Below, piece by piece: positions 25,624 to 35,717 of a stretch of DNA of 64,000 nucleotides (the first letter of the stretch is position 1; each line of letters begins with the position of its first letter). Source of the stretch: Mycobacterium sp. ENV421 (lineage in GTDB: Bacteria > Actinomycetota > Actinomycetes > Mycobacteriales > Mycobacteriaceae). The stretch covers positions 62,001 to 126,000 of the forward strand of contig NZ_PDHO01000007.1 in NCBI RefSeq assembly GCF_002887815.1, read 5' to 3'. The notes below the pieces were generated by a model, which saw only the letters and a list, made by a program, of their open reading frames with translations, was not told the origin of the DNA and did no database searches. The translations under genes and the position numbers were made by a program.

Positions 25624-26052
25624 ATGGCCCCGAAGAAAAAGGTCGCCGGGCTGATCAAGCTGCAGATCCAGGCCGGGCAGGCCAACCCCGCCCCGCCGGT
25701 CGGCCCTGCGCTCGGCCAGCATGGCGTCAACATCATGGAGTTCTGCAAGGCGTACAACGCCGCGACGGAAAACCAGCGCGGCAATGTCATCCCCGTGGAG
25801 ATCACCGTCTACGAGGACCGCAGCTTCACGTTCGCGCTGAAGACCCCGCCCGCCGCCCGGTTGCTGCTCAAGGCTGCCGGCGTGCAGAAGGGCTCGGCCG
25901 AGCCGCACAAGACCAAGGTTGCGAAGGTCACCTGGGATCAGGTGCGCGAGATCGCCGAGACCAAGAAGGAAGATCTCAACGCCAACGACATTGATCAGGC
26001 TGCCAAGATCATCGCCGGCACCGCCCGGTCGATGGGCATCACTGTCGAGTAG
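25624..26052 (+). CDS. rplK: 50S ribosomal protein L11
   Basis: 142 residues, standard L11: N-terminal [20 protein letters not shown] with the conserved Pro-rich [19 protein letters not shown], and a C-terminal 23S rRNA-binding domain ([14 protein letters not shown]). It forms the GTPase-associated centre stalk base. Starts 37 nt after nusG, with AGAAAGGAAA upstream. Confidence 0.98.
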   Translation: MAPKKKVAGLIKLQIQAGQANPAPPVGPALGQHGVNIMEFCKAYNAATENQRGNVIPVEITVYEDRSFTFALKTPPAARLLLKAAGVQKGSAEPHKTKVAKVTWDQVREIAETKKEDLNANDIDQAAKIIAGTARSMGITVE

Positions 26053-26174
26053 CTTGCGGATCGACCAGACAGAAGTCGAGTAATTCGTTCGGCGCCGCAT
26101 GGGGCGGCGTCGAGCACGTGGCAGGGCTGGCATCGGCCCGCAGAGACCACGACCTCATCAATTAGGAGAACGAA

Positions 26175-26885
26175 ATGAGCAAGACGAGCAAGGCCTACCG
26201 CGAAGCCGCGGAGAAGGTCGACAAGACCAAGCTGTACTCGCCGCTGGAAGCCGCGAAGCTCGCCAAGGAGACGTCGTCGAAGAAGCAGGACGCGACCGTC
26301 GAGGTGGCGATCCGGCTCGGCGTCGACCCCCGCAAGGCCGACCAGATGGTCCGCGGCACGGTCAACCTGCCCAACGGCACGGGCAAGACCGCGCGCGTCG
26401 CGGTGTTCGCGGTGGGGGAGAAGGCCGAGCAGGCCAAGGAAGCCGGTGCGGACATCGTCGGCAGTGACGACCTGATCGAGCTGATCCAGGGCGGCATGCT
26501 GGACTTCGATGCGGCGATCGCCACCCCGGATCAGATGGCCAAGGTCGGTCGCATCGCCCGCGTGCTGGGCCCGCGCGGTCTGATGCCGAACCCCAAGACC
26601 GGCACCGTCACCCCGGATGTGGCCAAGGCCGTCACTGACATCAAGGGCGGCAAGATCAACTTCCGCGTCGACAAGCAGGCCAACCTGCACTTCGTGATCG
26701 GAAAGGCTTCGTTCGACGAGAAGAAGCTGGCCGAGAACTACGGCGCTGCGCTCGACGAGATCCTGCGTGCCAAGCCGTCGTCGTCCAAGGGCCGCTACCT
26801 GAAGAAGATCACCGTCTCGACGACCACGGGCCCGGGCATCCCGGTCGACCCGGCCGTTACTCGGAACTTCACCGAAGAGGCGTAA
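26175..26885 (+). CDS. rplA: 50S ribosomal protein L1
   Basis: 236 residues, standard L1: [49 protein letters not shown] and [13 protein letters not shown]. It binds 23S rRNA at the L1 stalk and often autoregulates its own operon. The 122-nt gap after rplK holds no gene; it contains the ribosome-binding site TTAGGAGAA. A strong hairpin follows and marks the end of the conserved block. Confidence 0.98.
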   Translation: MSKTSKAYREAAEKVDKTKLYSPLEAAKLAKETSSKKQDATVEVAIRLGVDPRKADQMVRGTVNLPNGTGKTARVAVFAVGEKAEQAKEAGADIVGSDDLIELIQGGMLDFDAAIATPDQMAKVGRIARVLGPRGLMPNPKTGTVTPDVAKAVTDIKGGKINFRVDKQANLHFVIGKASFDEKKLAENYGAALDEILRAKPSSSKGRYLKKITVSTTTGPGIPVDPAVTRNFTEEA

Positions 26886-26899
26886 AGCTTTTCGACCGG

Positions 26900-26925
26900 T
26901 GGCCGCCTACTTCGGTAGGCGGCCA
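26900..26925. terminator. Strong terminator after rplA
   Basis: Perfect 11-bp arms TGGCCGCCTAC (26900-26910) and GTAGGCGGCCA (26915-26925) with a stable TTCG tetraloop, followed by TTTGTCGTTT. It separates rplA from the convergent first gene of the polysaccharide island and can act in both directions. Confidence 0.85.
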
Positions 26926-26935
26926 TTTGTCGTTT

Positions 26936-27943
26936 CTACGGCGTGGTGGGGTCTATGGGAACTCGGACCGTGACGAGCAGGGCGCGGTGGTCCGAGCCGG
27001 GTACTTCGATGGTGCGCACGGATTCCGCCGCGGCATTGCGGGTCAGTACATGGTCGATCGTTATCAGCGGCGGGATTTTCCGGTTGGAGGGGAAGGTCGG
27101 CGCGAATCCGGATCCGCTCTGTTGGACCGCGTCGCGGTAACCGTTGGTCAGCAGGTCGCGGAACTGGCGCATGTCGGGTGTGCTGTTGTAGTCGCCGCCG
27201 ACGATGACTGCGGCAGGTCCTGCCGTTCTCGCGAAGTTATCCAATTGCACCTTCGCGCTTGCCATTCCACCTCGCCACTCCGCAACAGTGTTGGCGTCGC
27301 CGGCGATCGGTGAATAGACGTGAACGCTGGCGAGCAGTGGTTCGAAGCGCAGCCCGGGAACTTCAAGCCTTGCCGCCGGCATGCTCACGCCGCGGTGCCG
27401 GGGCGCCGACATAACGGAGACCGGATACCGGCTCCACATCCCGATTCCGCCCGCAGCTGGGGCCGGCAGCAAGTGCGAGTACGCGAATGCCTCATCGATA
27501 CCGGCGCGCTGGAGGCGCGTTACCTCCTCGGGCGTCAGCTCGGACAACGTGATCACGTCGGCGTTGGCTTCAGCCAAGCTGACGACGAACCCTGGGTCGG
27601 CCTGACCATGGCGCAGATTGGACGACAGCACCCGGATATCTTGGTAAACAGCAATGTTGGCCGACCCGCCTAGGCAATACCACGACACCTGAACCCCGAG
27701 TGTGGCTGCCAGCACTACCACCGCGCTGATCGACACGACGACCTGGCGACACGTTGCCGCCACAATCAAGCCGGCAAGCGCGGCCAGCAAGACATAAGGC
27801 GATCCAACGGCCAGAACCAGACTCGGGATGTTCGCTATGGGCCGGGCGCGGGCGACCAGAGCCGCGGCGGCGAGTACCACCATGGCTATTGCCAGCGCCG
27901 TGAACGGCACCAGGCGAAGTCGACGACGAGAGCTAGCCCCCAT
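26936..27943 (-). CDS. Membrane-anchored endonuclease/exonuclease/phosphatase-family protein
   Basis: 335 residues. Three N-terminal hydrophobic helices (about 12-95) anchor an EEP-fold domain: SNLRHG (109-114), LSELTPE, VHVYSP, GGDYNSTPD, IDHVLTR and GSDHRALLV, with the expected metal-binding Glu, Asp, Asn and His. The topology puts the catalytic domain outside the membrane. EEP enzymes act on phosphodiesters (nucleic acid, phosphoinositides, sphingomyelin); the substrate here is unknown. Its start overlaps its paralogue's 3' end by 11 nt. Confidence 0.82.
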   Translation of the reverse strand: MGASSRRRLRLVPFTALAIAMVVLAAAALVARARPIANIPSLVLAVGSPYVLLAALAGLIVAATCRQVVVSISAVVVLAATLGVQVSWYCLGGSANIAVYQDIRVLSSNLRHGQADPGFVVSLAEANADVITLSELTPEEVTRLQRAGIDEAFAYSHLLPAPAAGGIGMWSRYPVSVMSAPRHRGVSMPAARLEVPGLRFEPLLASVHVYSPIAGDANTVAEWRGGMASAKVQLDNFARTAGPAAVIVGGDYNSTPDMRQFRDLLTNGYRDAVQQSGSGFAPTFPSNRKIPPLITIDHVLTRNAAAESVRTIEVPGSDHRALLVTVRVPIDPTTP

Positions 27944-28931
27944 CTGTCTGCGCCAGCATGGCCGGAAGCCGCACGGTCACCAGTAGAGCTCGATGATCGG
28001 ACCCGGGGACATCGGTTGCCTTTAGTGAGGTCGCGGTCGCCCCGCGGGTAATGACGTGGTCGATGGCCAGCACTGGCGGCAAGGCTGAGTCGGCCGGGAA
28101 CGTCGGTACGAAACCCACCCCGGCCTGATCGGCCGCATCACGGTAGCCGTTGGTGAGAAGCTCGCGGAACTGTTGTATGTCGGGGGTGGTGTTGAAGTCG
28201 CCCGCGACGATCACTGAAGCTCGGCCGGCATTGGACGAGAACCCGTCCAGTAGCGATTTGGCGTCGGCGATACCAACCTCCCATCGATCGACCGAGATCT
28301 GCCCGAAGGCGAGGGGCGAAATGATATGGACGCTGGCGATCAACGGTGCAGTCGAAACGCCGGGCACCGCGACGTGAGCTACCGCAGTCAAGAGATCGCC
28401 ATTTATCGTCGGCGAAGTCGGAGTGAGCGGATAGCGGCTCCACAACCCGATCCCGCCGGAATCAGGCGCGGGGAAGAGGACGGCGTAAGGGAACGCCTCG
28501 CCCATTCCGGCTCGCGAAAAGGCTTGGGCCGCTTCTGGGGTCAGCTCAGACGCGGTGACAACGTCCGCGCTGGTCTTGGCGAGCGTGACGAATGGCGTGG
28601 CATCCGCCTGCCCCTTACGCAAGTTCGACGACAGCACCCGCAGGTCGACAGCCGAGCCGGCGGAAGGGCGCGACGAGAAGTAGCGCGGCACTTGGAGGGC
28701 CACGGTCGTCGTCATTACGAGTACGGCGGCGACGACGAGGACTATCCGACGGGATAGCGCCGACAGAACCAAGCCGCCGAGCGCGATGAACGGCGCGTAT
28801 GCCGATCCGACACTGAGGGCAAGTCCGACGATGTTGGACACCGGCAGGGTTCGCCCGATCAGACTGAGGACGGTGACCCCGACAGCCGTGACCGCGACTG
28901 TGGTGATCAATACGCGACGTCGACCGAACAT
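27933..28931 (-). CDS. Membrane-anchored endonuclease/exonuclease/phosphatase-family protein (paralogue)
   Basis: 332 residues, same three-helix anchor plus EEP domain as its downstream neighbour: SNLRKGQAD, ASELTPE, VAGDFNTTPDIQQF, IDHVITRG and GSDHRALLVTVR. The pair arose by tandem duplication and is probably co-translated, since the genes overlap by 11 nt. The residue pattern GDFNTTPD keeps the metal-site Asp and Asn. Position at the island edge, next to a tyrosine phosphatase and the priming transferase, suggests work on an extracytoplasmic phosphodiester (inference). Confidence 0.82.
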   Translation of the reverse strand: MFGRRRVLITTVAVTAVGVTVLSLIGRTLPVSNIVGLALSVGSAYAPFIALGGLVLSALSRRIVLVVAAVLVMTTTVALQVPRYFSSRPSAGSAVDLRVLSSNLRKGQADATPFVTLAKTSADVVTASELTPEAAQAFSRAGMGEAFPYAVLFPAPDSGGIGLWSRYPLTPTSPTINGDLLTAVAHVAVPGVSTAPLIASVHIISPLAFGQISVDRWEVGIADAKSLLDGFSSNAGRASVIVAGDFNTTPDIQQFRELLTNGYRDAADQAGVGFVPTFPADSALPPVLAIDHVITRGATATSLKATDVPGSDHRALLVTVRLPAMLAQTDGG

Positions 28932-28985
28932 CTCAGGTCCATCCTCCCCACACGCCGCATCTCGGACGGGAGCCGCCGGCAGTCC

Positions 28986-29519
28986 TTATCGGCAGAGTCC
29001 GATTATCGGTGGTAAGAGGCCCGCGATGTGTGCGCCGACCTCGGCGAACACCTCATCGGATTGACCGATCGGGTCCAGGATGTCCAACAAATTTCGGTCG
29101 ACCAGATGTGGCCGCAGAGCCGGCAGGTCGGATACCGATTGGGCATCGTGTTCGGCTACGAGTCGCGCGGCTTCACCCAAGGTGAATGTTTTGTGGAGCT
29201 TCGTCGGTGCGACATCCAGGACAGCGTCGCGGTGCTGCCTGGTCATGGTGAGGATCAGATCGGCACCGGACGCGATTTTGGAGTTAAGTTGGCGCGCGCC
29301 AAAATTGGATGCGTTGCCGCCCGACTCTTCGATGATCCGGGCCGCGCTTGTGTGGATGGGGTGACCGATGACGGCGCGGGTTCCCGCGCTCGTGGCTTTG
29401 AAGTCCGCTATGCCGGCATCAGCAGCCATCGCGGCGGCAAAGCGCTCCGCCATGGGCGATCGACAGATGTTTCCGGTGCAAACAAACAGGATGTGCAGGG
29501 CACACCTTCCGCTCGTCAA
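28986..29519 (-). CDS. Low-molecular-weight protein-tyrosine phosphatase, Wzb-like
   Basis: 177 residues. The P-loop CTGNICRS puts the nucleophile Cys14 and Arg20 in the CX5R motif directly after the first strand, and a later DPIGQ carries the general-acid Asp. In polysaccharide loci such enzymes dephosphorylate the tyrosine autokinase (Wzc type); a matching kinase is encoded at 50064-51575. It lies 28 nt downstream of the priming glycosyltransferase gene on the same strand. Confidence 0.9.
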   Translation of the reverse strand: MTSGRCALHILFVCTGNICRSPMAERFAAAMAADAGIADFKATSAGTRAVIGHPIHTSAARIIEESGGNASNFGARQLNSKIASGADLILTMTRQHRDAVLDVAPTKLHKTFTLGEAARLVAEHDAQSVSDLPALRPHLVDRNLLDILDPIGQSDEVFAEVGAHIAGLLPPIIGLCR

Positions 29520-29547
29520 AGGGTGCGGCGAGAGTGCTGGCTCCCGG

Positions 29548-31008
29548 TCAATAGGCGCCGCTTCGCCCGAACACGACCTTCGGCGTCTTGGCGATGATGC
29601 GGAGGTCCCACATCAGCGACCATGATCCTACGTACACCGAGTCGAGGTGCTGAAGGTCGGCGTAGCTTAGCTGGCTGCGCCCGCAGACCTGCCACAGTCC
29701 GGTAATTCCCGGCTTGACGTCGAGGCGCGCCAATGCAGCACCGTCGATGCGATCGGACTCTTCGGTGGGCAGCGGTCGCGGGCCGACCAATGACATTTCG
29801 CCGCTGATCACGTTGAGCAGCTGAGGTATCTCGTCGAGGCTGGTCTTGCGGATGAACGCGCCCACCCGCGTCACCCGTGGGTCGCATTCCATCTTGAAGA
29901 GCGGGCCGTCGGATTCGTTGAGTTGCGCGACCGTGGTGCGCAATTGCCACGCATCGGCCGTCATCGAGCGGAACTTGAAGATGCGGAAGGGCTTGCCTCC
30001 GCATCCGATCCGTTCCTGACGGAAGAAGACGGGTCCGCGGCTGTCGAGTTTGATGGCGATGGCCACCAGCAACATCGCCGGCGAGGCCGCCAACAAGGCG
30101 AGGCTCGCGGCGGTGACGTCAATGATGCGTTTGATGATCCGTGCGCCGGGGCCCAACGAGGCCGTCGGCAGGTGCATCAGGGTGAGGCCGTGGAGCTCTT
30201 CGGCCTCGCTGCGCCAGTTGTGAAGTTCGAAGTAGCGGGGGATCTCCGACACCGGCACCCGGCCATGGAGCTTGCGCAGCGCGTCGAGCACCGTCATGTC
30301 GCTGGCGTTGGGGAAGCCGACGATGACCCGGTCAATTTGGTATGCCTCGCAGACAGCGGGAAGGTCGGCGAGGCTGCCGAGCGCTTGAGCGCCGGCCGGC
30401 GCTTCGTCGTCGACGTGCCCGACGACAAAGGTATCTGTGCACCGGCGTAGCCGCGAGGTCAATCGGTCCGAGATGGGTCCGGTACCCACCACCAGAATCC
30501 GGGTCACAGTCGGATCGATCGTCCGCGCCACGAGACGGCGCCCGAATGGAACCAGGAGGATCGCCGGCAGCGTCATAGCCACGGCCGCGGTCAGTGTCAT
30601 TCGGCCGCCACGCAGGACGAGAGCGTCGAAGGCCAGAGCCAGTAAGGCGGCGGTCGGCAGGCAGCGTGCGACGGCAGCGGACCGCCACCACTCGCTGGGG
30701 CGGAGCCGTGCGGCGGGGCGCCGGTACAGACCGTGCAGATGCAGCGCGACTGCCATCGCGGCCGCCGCCAGCAGAACGGCACCCGGACCGAGAGAGCCCG
30801 CGCGCTCAGCGCTGAGGTGGCTGAGGACTACCGCCCCGATGGACGCCGACGCCGTCAGCATCACCAGATCCGAAACCTGTAGGAAGTAGCGATGCCGAAG
30901 GCCGATCTTGTGGGCCTGCTGGGTATCGGTGTACGGCTTCTTCGGTACCGGAGCAGTCCGCCCAGCGTCGTAGTTGTTCGATCGCGGCGGCGTGATCTCA
31001 ATCGTCAT
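29548..31008 (-). CDS. Polyprenyl-phosphate sugar-1-phosphate transferase (priming enzyme, WbaP-like)
   Basis: 486 residues. N-terminal transmembrane helices (from about 42) and a CoA-binding-like middle domain precede the C-terminal bacterial sugar transferase domain (from about 290): IKRIIDVTAASLALL, GPVFFRQERIG, FRIFKFRSM, KTSLDEIPQLLNV, MSLVGPRP and PGITGLWQV. This is the inner-membrane enzyme that starts a repeat unit by moving a hexose-1-phosphate from a UDP-sugar to undecaprenyl (in mycobacteria decaprenyl) phosphate. It is the hallmark of Wzx/Wzy exopolysaccharide loci. Confidence 0.93.
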   Translation of the reverse strand: MTIEITPPRSNNYDAGRTAPVPKKPYTDTQQAHKIGLRHRYFLQVSDLVMLTASASIGAVVLSHLSAERAGSLGPGAVLLAAAAMAVALHLHGLYRRPAARLRPSEWWRSAAVARCLPTAALLALAFDALVLRGGRMTLTAAVAMTLPAILLVPFGRRLVARTIDPTVTRILVVGTGPISDRLTSRLRRCTDTFVVGHVDDEAPAGAQALGSLADLPAVCEAYQIDRVIVGFPNASDMTVLDALRKLHGRVPVSEIPRYFELHNWRSEAEELHGLTLMHLPTASLGPGARIIKRIIDVTAASLALLAASPAMLLVAIAIKLDSRGPVFFRQERIGCGGKPFRIFKFRSMTADAWQLRTTVAQLNESDGPLFKMECDPRVTRVGAFIRKTSLDEIPQLLNVISGEMSLVGPRPLPTEESDRIDGAALARLDVKPGITGLWQVCGRSQLSYADLQHLDSVYVGSWSLMWDLRIIAKTPKVVFGRSGAY

Positions 31009-31034
31009 GGTTTCCCCCCAAGGACATTATGCAG

Positions 31035-33371
31035 TCACCACCCGAAGCCCACCAGTCTCAATCCTGATCCGGCAAAATTGGCCTCCGGAAGGCAGTTCCG
31101 TCCGTCGATGACCAGGTCGCCCCGCATGACGCGACGGAGGGCGACGGGATCGATGAGCCGGAACTCCGGCCACTCCGTGGTCACGACCACAGCGTCCACC
31201 CTGTCGGCGGCCTCGTAGACGTCTCTGGTCGTGCGGATCGCGGCCCACTCTTCCGGCAGCGTTTTGACTACGGGATCGTAAGCGGACACTACCGCGCCGG
31301 CGACCAGCAGTCGGCGAGCAATGTCCAACGCCGGGGCGTCCCGCAGGTCGTCGGTGCCGGGTTTGAAGGTCAGGCCCAGCAGCGCGATCCGGCGGCCCTT
31401 CAGCATGTGCAGTTCGCGTTGAAGCTTGCGGACGACACTTGCTCGCTGCGAGGTGTTGATCCCGACAGTGGCCTGCAGCATCGACGGCGAATAGCCGTAC
31501 TCCTGGCTCGACGAAATCAGCGCGGCGACATCCTTGCCGAAGCAGGAACCGCCCCACCCTACGCCGGGGCTCAAGAAGGAGTTTCCGATCCGGTGGTCTG
31601 CGCCGATCGCGGGCAGCACCTGGCGCGCGTCCGCGCCGAACAGCTCGCACATCTGCGCCATCTCGTTGGCGAAGCTGATCTTTGTGGCGAGGAAGGCGTT
31701 GGCGGCGTACTTGATCATCTCGGCCGAGGCCAGATCTGTGGTGATCAGAGCGGGATGGTGGCTACGGTGGCCGCCGTCGAAGGACTGATCGAGCACAGGC
31801 GCATAAAGCTCGGCGACCCGGCTGACGTCGGACGTGGCGCCGCCGAGCACGATGCGATCCGGATAGAGGAAGTCGTCGATGGCCGACCCCTCCCGCAGGA
31901 ACTCCGGGTTGGACACCACGTGGAACGACAGTTGCCTGCTTCCCTGCAGCGCGTCTTCCAGGATTGTCCGGGTCCAGTTGCCCGAACCGACCGGCACTGT
32001 CGACTTGTTCACGATCACGACGCCGGCACGCAGGAACGGCGCCAGGGACTGGATCGCGCTTTCCAACTGCGCAAGGTTGGGGGCGCCGTCCGGGCCGGGT
32101 GGGGTACCGACGCAGAGAAACACGAAATCCGCGTCGGAGAGAGCTTCGGCGGGGGCGTCGGTGAAACGGAGGCGGCCGGATTTCAGGACGGACTTCAACA
32201 ATTCGGGCAGCCCGGGTTCGACGAACGGGGCTTGTCCGTTGTTCAGCTGCTCGGCACGCAGTGAGTCGCTGTCCAGGCCGCAGACGGTGTGACCCAGTGA
32301 TGCCAAGCACGTCGACGTCACCGCACCGACGTAGCCGGTACCGATCACCGCGACCTTGTGGGCCGGATGTTTCAGCAAGGCCGGGCTGGTCAGCGATGTC
32401 GAAGCCGTCAGCAGAGTTGCGCCGTCGATCTGAGCCCGGAAGAAGTCGACGGTCTTCGACAGTCCTTCTCGGACATCAACTTTCGGCTCCCAATCAAGTT
32501 CGGTGCGCGCCAGTGTGATGTCGGGCTGCCGCTGCGACGGGTCGTCGTGGGGACGGTCGGTGAATTGGATCTCCGATTCGGACCCGGTCAGCTCCCGGAT
32601 GAGTTCGGCCAGTTCCAGGACGGTCAACTCGTAGGGATTGCCGATGTTGACCGGACCGGCGAGGTCGGAGAACAGCAGCCGGAGCGCACCTTCGACCAGG
32701 TCGTCGACGTGGCACACCGAGCGGGTTTGGCTCCCATCGCCGTGAACTGTCAGGGGGTCCCCGGTCAGCGCCTGATTGATGAAGTTCGGGACAGCCCTAC
32801 CGTCGTTGCGGCGCATCCGCGGGCCGTAGGTGTTGAAGATCCGCATGATCGCGGTGTCGACGCCGTGCTTGGTGCGGTAGGCGGTGGTCAACGCCTCGGA
32901 GAAGCGCTTAGCCTCGTCGTAGCACGAGCGAGGCCCGACAGGATTGACGTTGCCCCAGTAGCTCTCCGGCTGGGGATGCACCAGCGGGTCGCCATACGTT
33001 TCCGACGTCGACGCGAGGAGGTAGCGGGCGCCCTTTTCCTTGGCCAGGCCGAGGGTGTGCAGCGTTCCGAGCGAGCCGACCTTCAATGTCTGAATAGGCA
33101 ATTCGGCATAGTCGACGGGCGAGGCGGGCGAAGCGAAATGCAATACGTAATCGACGGGCCCGGGAATCGAAATGTAATCGCTGATATCAACCTTTATCAG
33201 CCGGAAGCCGTCGTGGCCTTGCAGGTGAGCAACGTTGTCCGGTGAACCGGTCACGAAGTTGTCAAGGCAGACCACATCGATGTCACGTGCCAGCAAACGC
33301 TCTGCGAGGTGCGAACCGACGAATCCGGCACCGCCGGTCACAACCGCCCGTTTACGCACTACGCCCCCCAT
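31035..33371 (-). CDS. Bifunctional UDP-glucuronate decarboxylase / UDP-glucose 6-dehydrogenase fusion (UXS-UGD)
   Basis: 778 residues from ATG 33371. Residues about 8-315 are an extended SDR like UDP-xylose synthase: TGGAGFVGS (12-20), STSETYG (121-127), CYDEAKR with Tyr151/Lys155, [10 protein letters not shown] and DDPSQRQPD. Residues about 338-778 are UDP-glucose dehydrogenase: GTGYVG (344-349), [29 protein letters not shown] and GGSCFGKD with catalytic Cys610. Expected reactions: UDP-Glc to UDP-GlcA (C-terminal half, 2 NAD+), then UDP-GlcA to UDP-Xyl (N-terminal half). The frame is open upstream to 33800, but that part is not conserved-looking. Confidence 0.92.
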   Translation of the reverse strand: MGGVVRKRAVVTGGAGFVGSHLAERLLARDIDVVCLDNFVTGSPDNVAHLQGHDGFRLIKVDISDYISIPGPVDYVLHFASPASPVDYAELPIQTLKVGSLGTLHTLGLAKEKGARYLLASTSETYGDPLVHPQPESYWGNVNPVGPRSCYDEAKRFSEALTTAYRTKHGVDTAIMRIFNTYGPRMRRNDGRAVPNFINQALTGDPLTVHGDGSQTRSVCHVDDLVEGALRLLFSDLAGPVNIGNPYELTVLELAELIRELTGSESEIQFTDRPHDDPSQRQPDITLARTELDWEPKVDVREGLSKTVDFFRAQIDGATLLTASTSLTSPALLKHPAHKVAVIGTGYVGAVTSTCLASLGHTVCGLDSDSLRAEQLNNGQAPFVEPGLPELLKSVLKSGRLRFTDAPAEALSDADFVFLCVGTPPGPDGAPNLAQLESAIQSLAPFLRAGVVIVNKSTVPVGSGNWTRTILEDALQGSRQLSFHVVSNPEFLREGSAIDDFLYPDRIVLGGATSDVSRVAELYAPVLDQSFDGGHRSHHPALITTDLASAEMIKYAANAFLATKISFANEMAQMCELFGADARQVLPAIGADHRIGNSFLSPGVGWGGSCFGKDVAALISSSQEYGYSPSMLQATVGINTSQRASVVRKLQRELHMLKGRRIALLGLTFKPGTDDLRDAPALDIARRLLVAGAVVSAYDPVVKTLPEEWAAIRTTRDVYEAADRVDAVVVTTEWPEFRLIDPVALRRVMRGDLVIDGRNCLPEANFAGSGLRLVGFGW

Positions 33372-33850
33372 TGATCCGCTCGTGTACGAGCCGTTGCCCG
33401 CGACATCGGCAGGGTTTCCGGAAGGGGGAAAGTGTCGGCAGAAGACGCACGCGGGACAGCGATCATCTTTCTCCGAACCACTCGAAAAACCCCCTCCGTG
33501 ACCCACGAAAAGTCGTCGTGGGACGGTACCCGCCTGGTCAGTGACGCTATCACCGGGAGGTCGGCCGCAGCAATCGAATCTGCAAAGCCAGACGGCGCCT
33601 GGAATCCTTGAACTGGCAATGAGGGCACTCCCTCGAAGCGACCAGTGGCAGCACTGGCGGGAGCTACTTGTTTGCCGAGACTTTCGGGTCGCGTCGCTAC
33701 GCAAGAAGACGTGTAGTGGTGGTGAACGAATCGGTTTGCGCGTGCAAAAAAAGACGCGGGTTCTTGGGATCTGCTTGGATGTCTGAGACGAAGTTCGCAA
33801 GGGGCATTAACGGGGAGACGTTGATCTAGCTCCGCTTCCGAGGGGGCATA
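33372..33850. promoter_or_regulatory. Divergent intergenic region of the island (479 nt)
   Basis: It separates the minus-strand UXS-UGD group from the plus-strand WecG-like gene and must hold promoters for both. Frames inside it look non-coding. One near-palindrome, TTTGC-GCGT-GCAAA (33735-33748), is a candidate regulator site. I see no recognisable -10/-35 pair I would defend. Confidence 0.4.
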
Positions 33851-34663
33851 GTGGTTGATGAGCGCGCGACATCGGGGATTGGCGATGCGGACCGCGTTTC
33901 GATCTTCGGCAACACCGTTGCCAATCTGACCGAATCCGAGGCGCTCGAATGGCTCGAGCGTGGGGTGCAACCCCACAAGAGCCGCAAGATGTACATCGTC
34001 AACGCGCACACCCTGAACACGGCCGCGTCTGATCCGGCCTACGCCGCGGTGCTGCGGCGGGCTGACCTCGTGGTCGGCGATGGGACCGGTGTTCGGCTCG
34101 CGGCGCGGGTGCGCGGCGTTCGGATGAAGGCCAACCTTGTCGGAACAGATCTGATGCCCAACTTCTTCGCGGCAACGGCTGGACGCGGCTACCGATGCTT
34201 CCTGCTCGGCGCAGATGCCGACAGCATCGAGCGCGCTGCCGACTACTTCCGGCGGAACTTCCCAGGATGGATACTTGCCGGCTATCACCACGGCTACATG
34301 ACGGCAGAGAACATCGACTCGGTCATCGCGGCGATCAACGAAGCCGCACCCGAACTCTTGTTGGTCGGCATGGGCAACCCGCTGCAGGAAACGTGGATCG
34401 ACACCCATGCTGCCGCGATCGACGTCGGGGTTTCCGTCGGTGTCGGCGGACTATTCGACCATTGGGGTGGCAACCTCAAGCGGGCCGCGCCGTGGGTGAG
34501 GCGCATCGGGTTCGAATGGGTCCAGCTGTTGCTGCAACAGCCACACAAGGCGCGCCGCTACCTGGTCGGTAACGGCGTATTTCTCTGGAGGACGGCGCGC
34601 ACACGCTCCAGCGACCTGCGATTGACGTCGGCGGCCGGGGGCGGACGTGGGTCGTCCGACTGA
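33851..34663 (+). CDS. WecG/TagA/CpsF-family glycosyltransferase
   Basis: 270 residues from GTG 33851, preceded by GAGGGGG. Family signatures: YIVNAHTLNTA (48-58), ADLVVGDGTGVRLAAR, LLVGMGNPLQETW and GGLFDHWGG. GT26 enzymes add the second sugar (often ManNAc or ManNAcA) to a lipid-linked first sugar at the inner membrane. It probably follows the priming enzyme in building the repeat unit. The last 25 residues are Gly/Ser-rich and poorly structured. Confidence 0.88.
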   Translation: MVDERATSGIGDADRVSIFGNTVANLTESEALEWLERGVQPHKSRKMYIVNAHTLNTAASDPAYAAVLRRADLVVGDGTGVRLAARVRGVRMKANLVGTDLMPNFFAATAGRGYRCFLLGADADSIERAADYFRRNFPGWILAGYHHGYMTAENIDSVIAAINEAAPELLLVGMGNPLQETWIDTHAAAIDVGVSVGVGGLFDHWGGNLKRAAPWVRRIGFEWVQLLLQQPHKARRYLVGNGVFLWRTARTRSSDLRLTSAAGGGRGSSD

Positions 34664-34678
34664 GGGCAAGATGTTCCG

Positions 34679-35488
34679 CTACTCCGGGCGGTCGAAAATC
34701 AGAACGTTGGTGAACGCGAAGTGCGGGGGACCGCTGTGGCGGAACCAGGCCGAGTTGAAGTCGTGGATGACCTTCTGAAGCACTGGCGCCGGCACCCGAG
34801 CGTAGGCCTCGGTGAATTCGCCTGATCTCCGGGTCCGGAGTCGGAGACCGTGCTTCTCGAACTCGCTGATCAACCAGGCGGGCCGCGCCTCCCGGGTCAT
34901 CACCTTTCCCGCATCGGTCTCTCGCCACTTTTCGATGCCCGCGTCCGTTCGGACAACTTTGCGCTGCCTCCGCAGCGCTCTCAGTAAAGTGCGCTGGGCG
35001 GCAGACTGGAGAGAGTTCATGTTGGCCTCGTGGACCACGAGCGCACCCCCTGGTGCGACAACTCTGGACAACTCTGCGATCGCGGCTTCTAGATCTGGGA
35101 CGTGCATGAGAACGCCCCAACACAAGACGTATTCGAACTCGCCGTCGGCGTAGGGAAGGGCACGCAAGTTTCCCTGACGGAGGGTGACTCGGTCGCGGAC
35201 GTTGTGTTCGTCGACTCGCTGCCGGGCCGACTCGAGAATGGCCTCGGAAAAGTCGACCGCCTCCACGCGATATCCGCGCTCGGCCAAACGAATTGAATGA
35301 GAACCGCTCCCGCAGCCCGCATCAAGAAATCTGGCTCCAGTTGGGGCGGCGAGAGCCTTGAGGATCTCGACGAAACACTCGTTGTAGAAGCGTTCGTTAG
35401 CACCCTGCCGATAGTCCGATGCCCACTCGGCGTGGATGTCGGGCTTCGACAACGTCGCTTCCTGTTCGTTCGTGTCCGCTTCGCGCAT
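34679..35488 (-). CDS. SAM-dependent methyltransferase
   Basis: 269 residues, class I: motif I LDAGCGSGSHS (about 55-65), VEAVDFSEAILE, LPYADGEFEYVLCWGVLMHV and a VVAPGGALVVHE strand-5 region. The UbiE-type core and an extended C-terminal part suit a sugar O-methyltransferase of the island, but the target is not visible. It is convergent with the WecG-like gene (15 nt between stops) and divergent from the deacetylase gene. Confidence 0.8.
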   Translation of the reverse strand: MREADTNEQEATLSKPDIHAEWASDYRQGANERFYNECFVEILKALAAPTGARFLDAGCGSGSHSIRLAERGYRVEAVDFSEAILESARQRVDEHNVRDRVTLRQGNLRALPYADGEFEYVLCWGVLMHVPDLEAAIAELSRVVAPGGALVVHEANMNSLQSAAQRTLLRALRRQRKVVRTDAGIEKWRETDAGKVMTREARPAWLISEFEKHGLRLRTRRSGEFTEAYARVPAPVLQKVIHDFNSAWFRHSGPPHFAFTNVLIFDRPE

Positions 35489-35717
35489 GGCGGCGAGCCT
35501 CCCCCGGTCCGTCTGATGAACGCTTCGGGCTCAAGCGTAGCTCCGAACGTGGTGCCGCATCGCTTTGCGACGAATACGATTGCTACGACCTGTAGCTGTC
35601 ATCGGCCCGAACCCTGGCCCGGCTTGCTCGGCCCCGAAAGGGCGAAGCTTTGGGTGGCGTCCTGACCGCTGTCAACGACCTTTTGAAAATGCCAGCGCGC
35701 TTGAATAGGCTGCAATA

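Noticed and set aside
33541..33786. 81-codon frame in the divergent intergenic region
   Set aside because: No ribosome-binding site and no recognisable domain; the region is more likely promoter sequence.
33372..33800. 143-residue N-terminal extension of the UXS-UGD protein
   Set aside because: Cys/Arg/Ser-rich without a domain; the SDR fold starts right after the Met at 33371.
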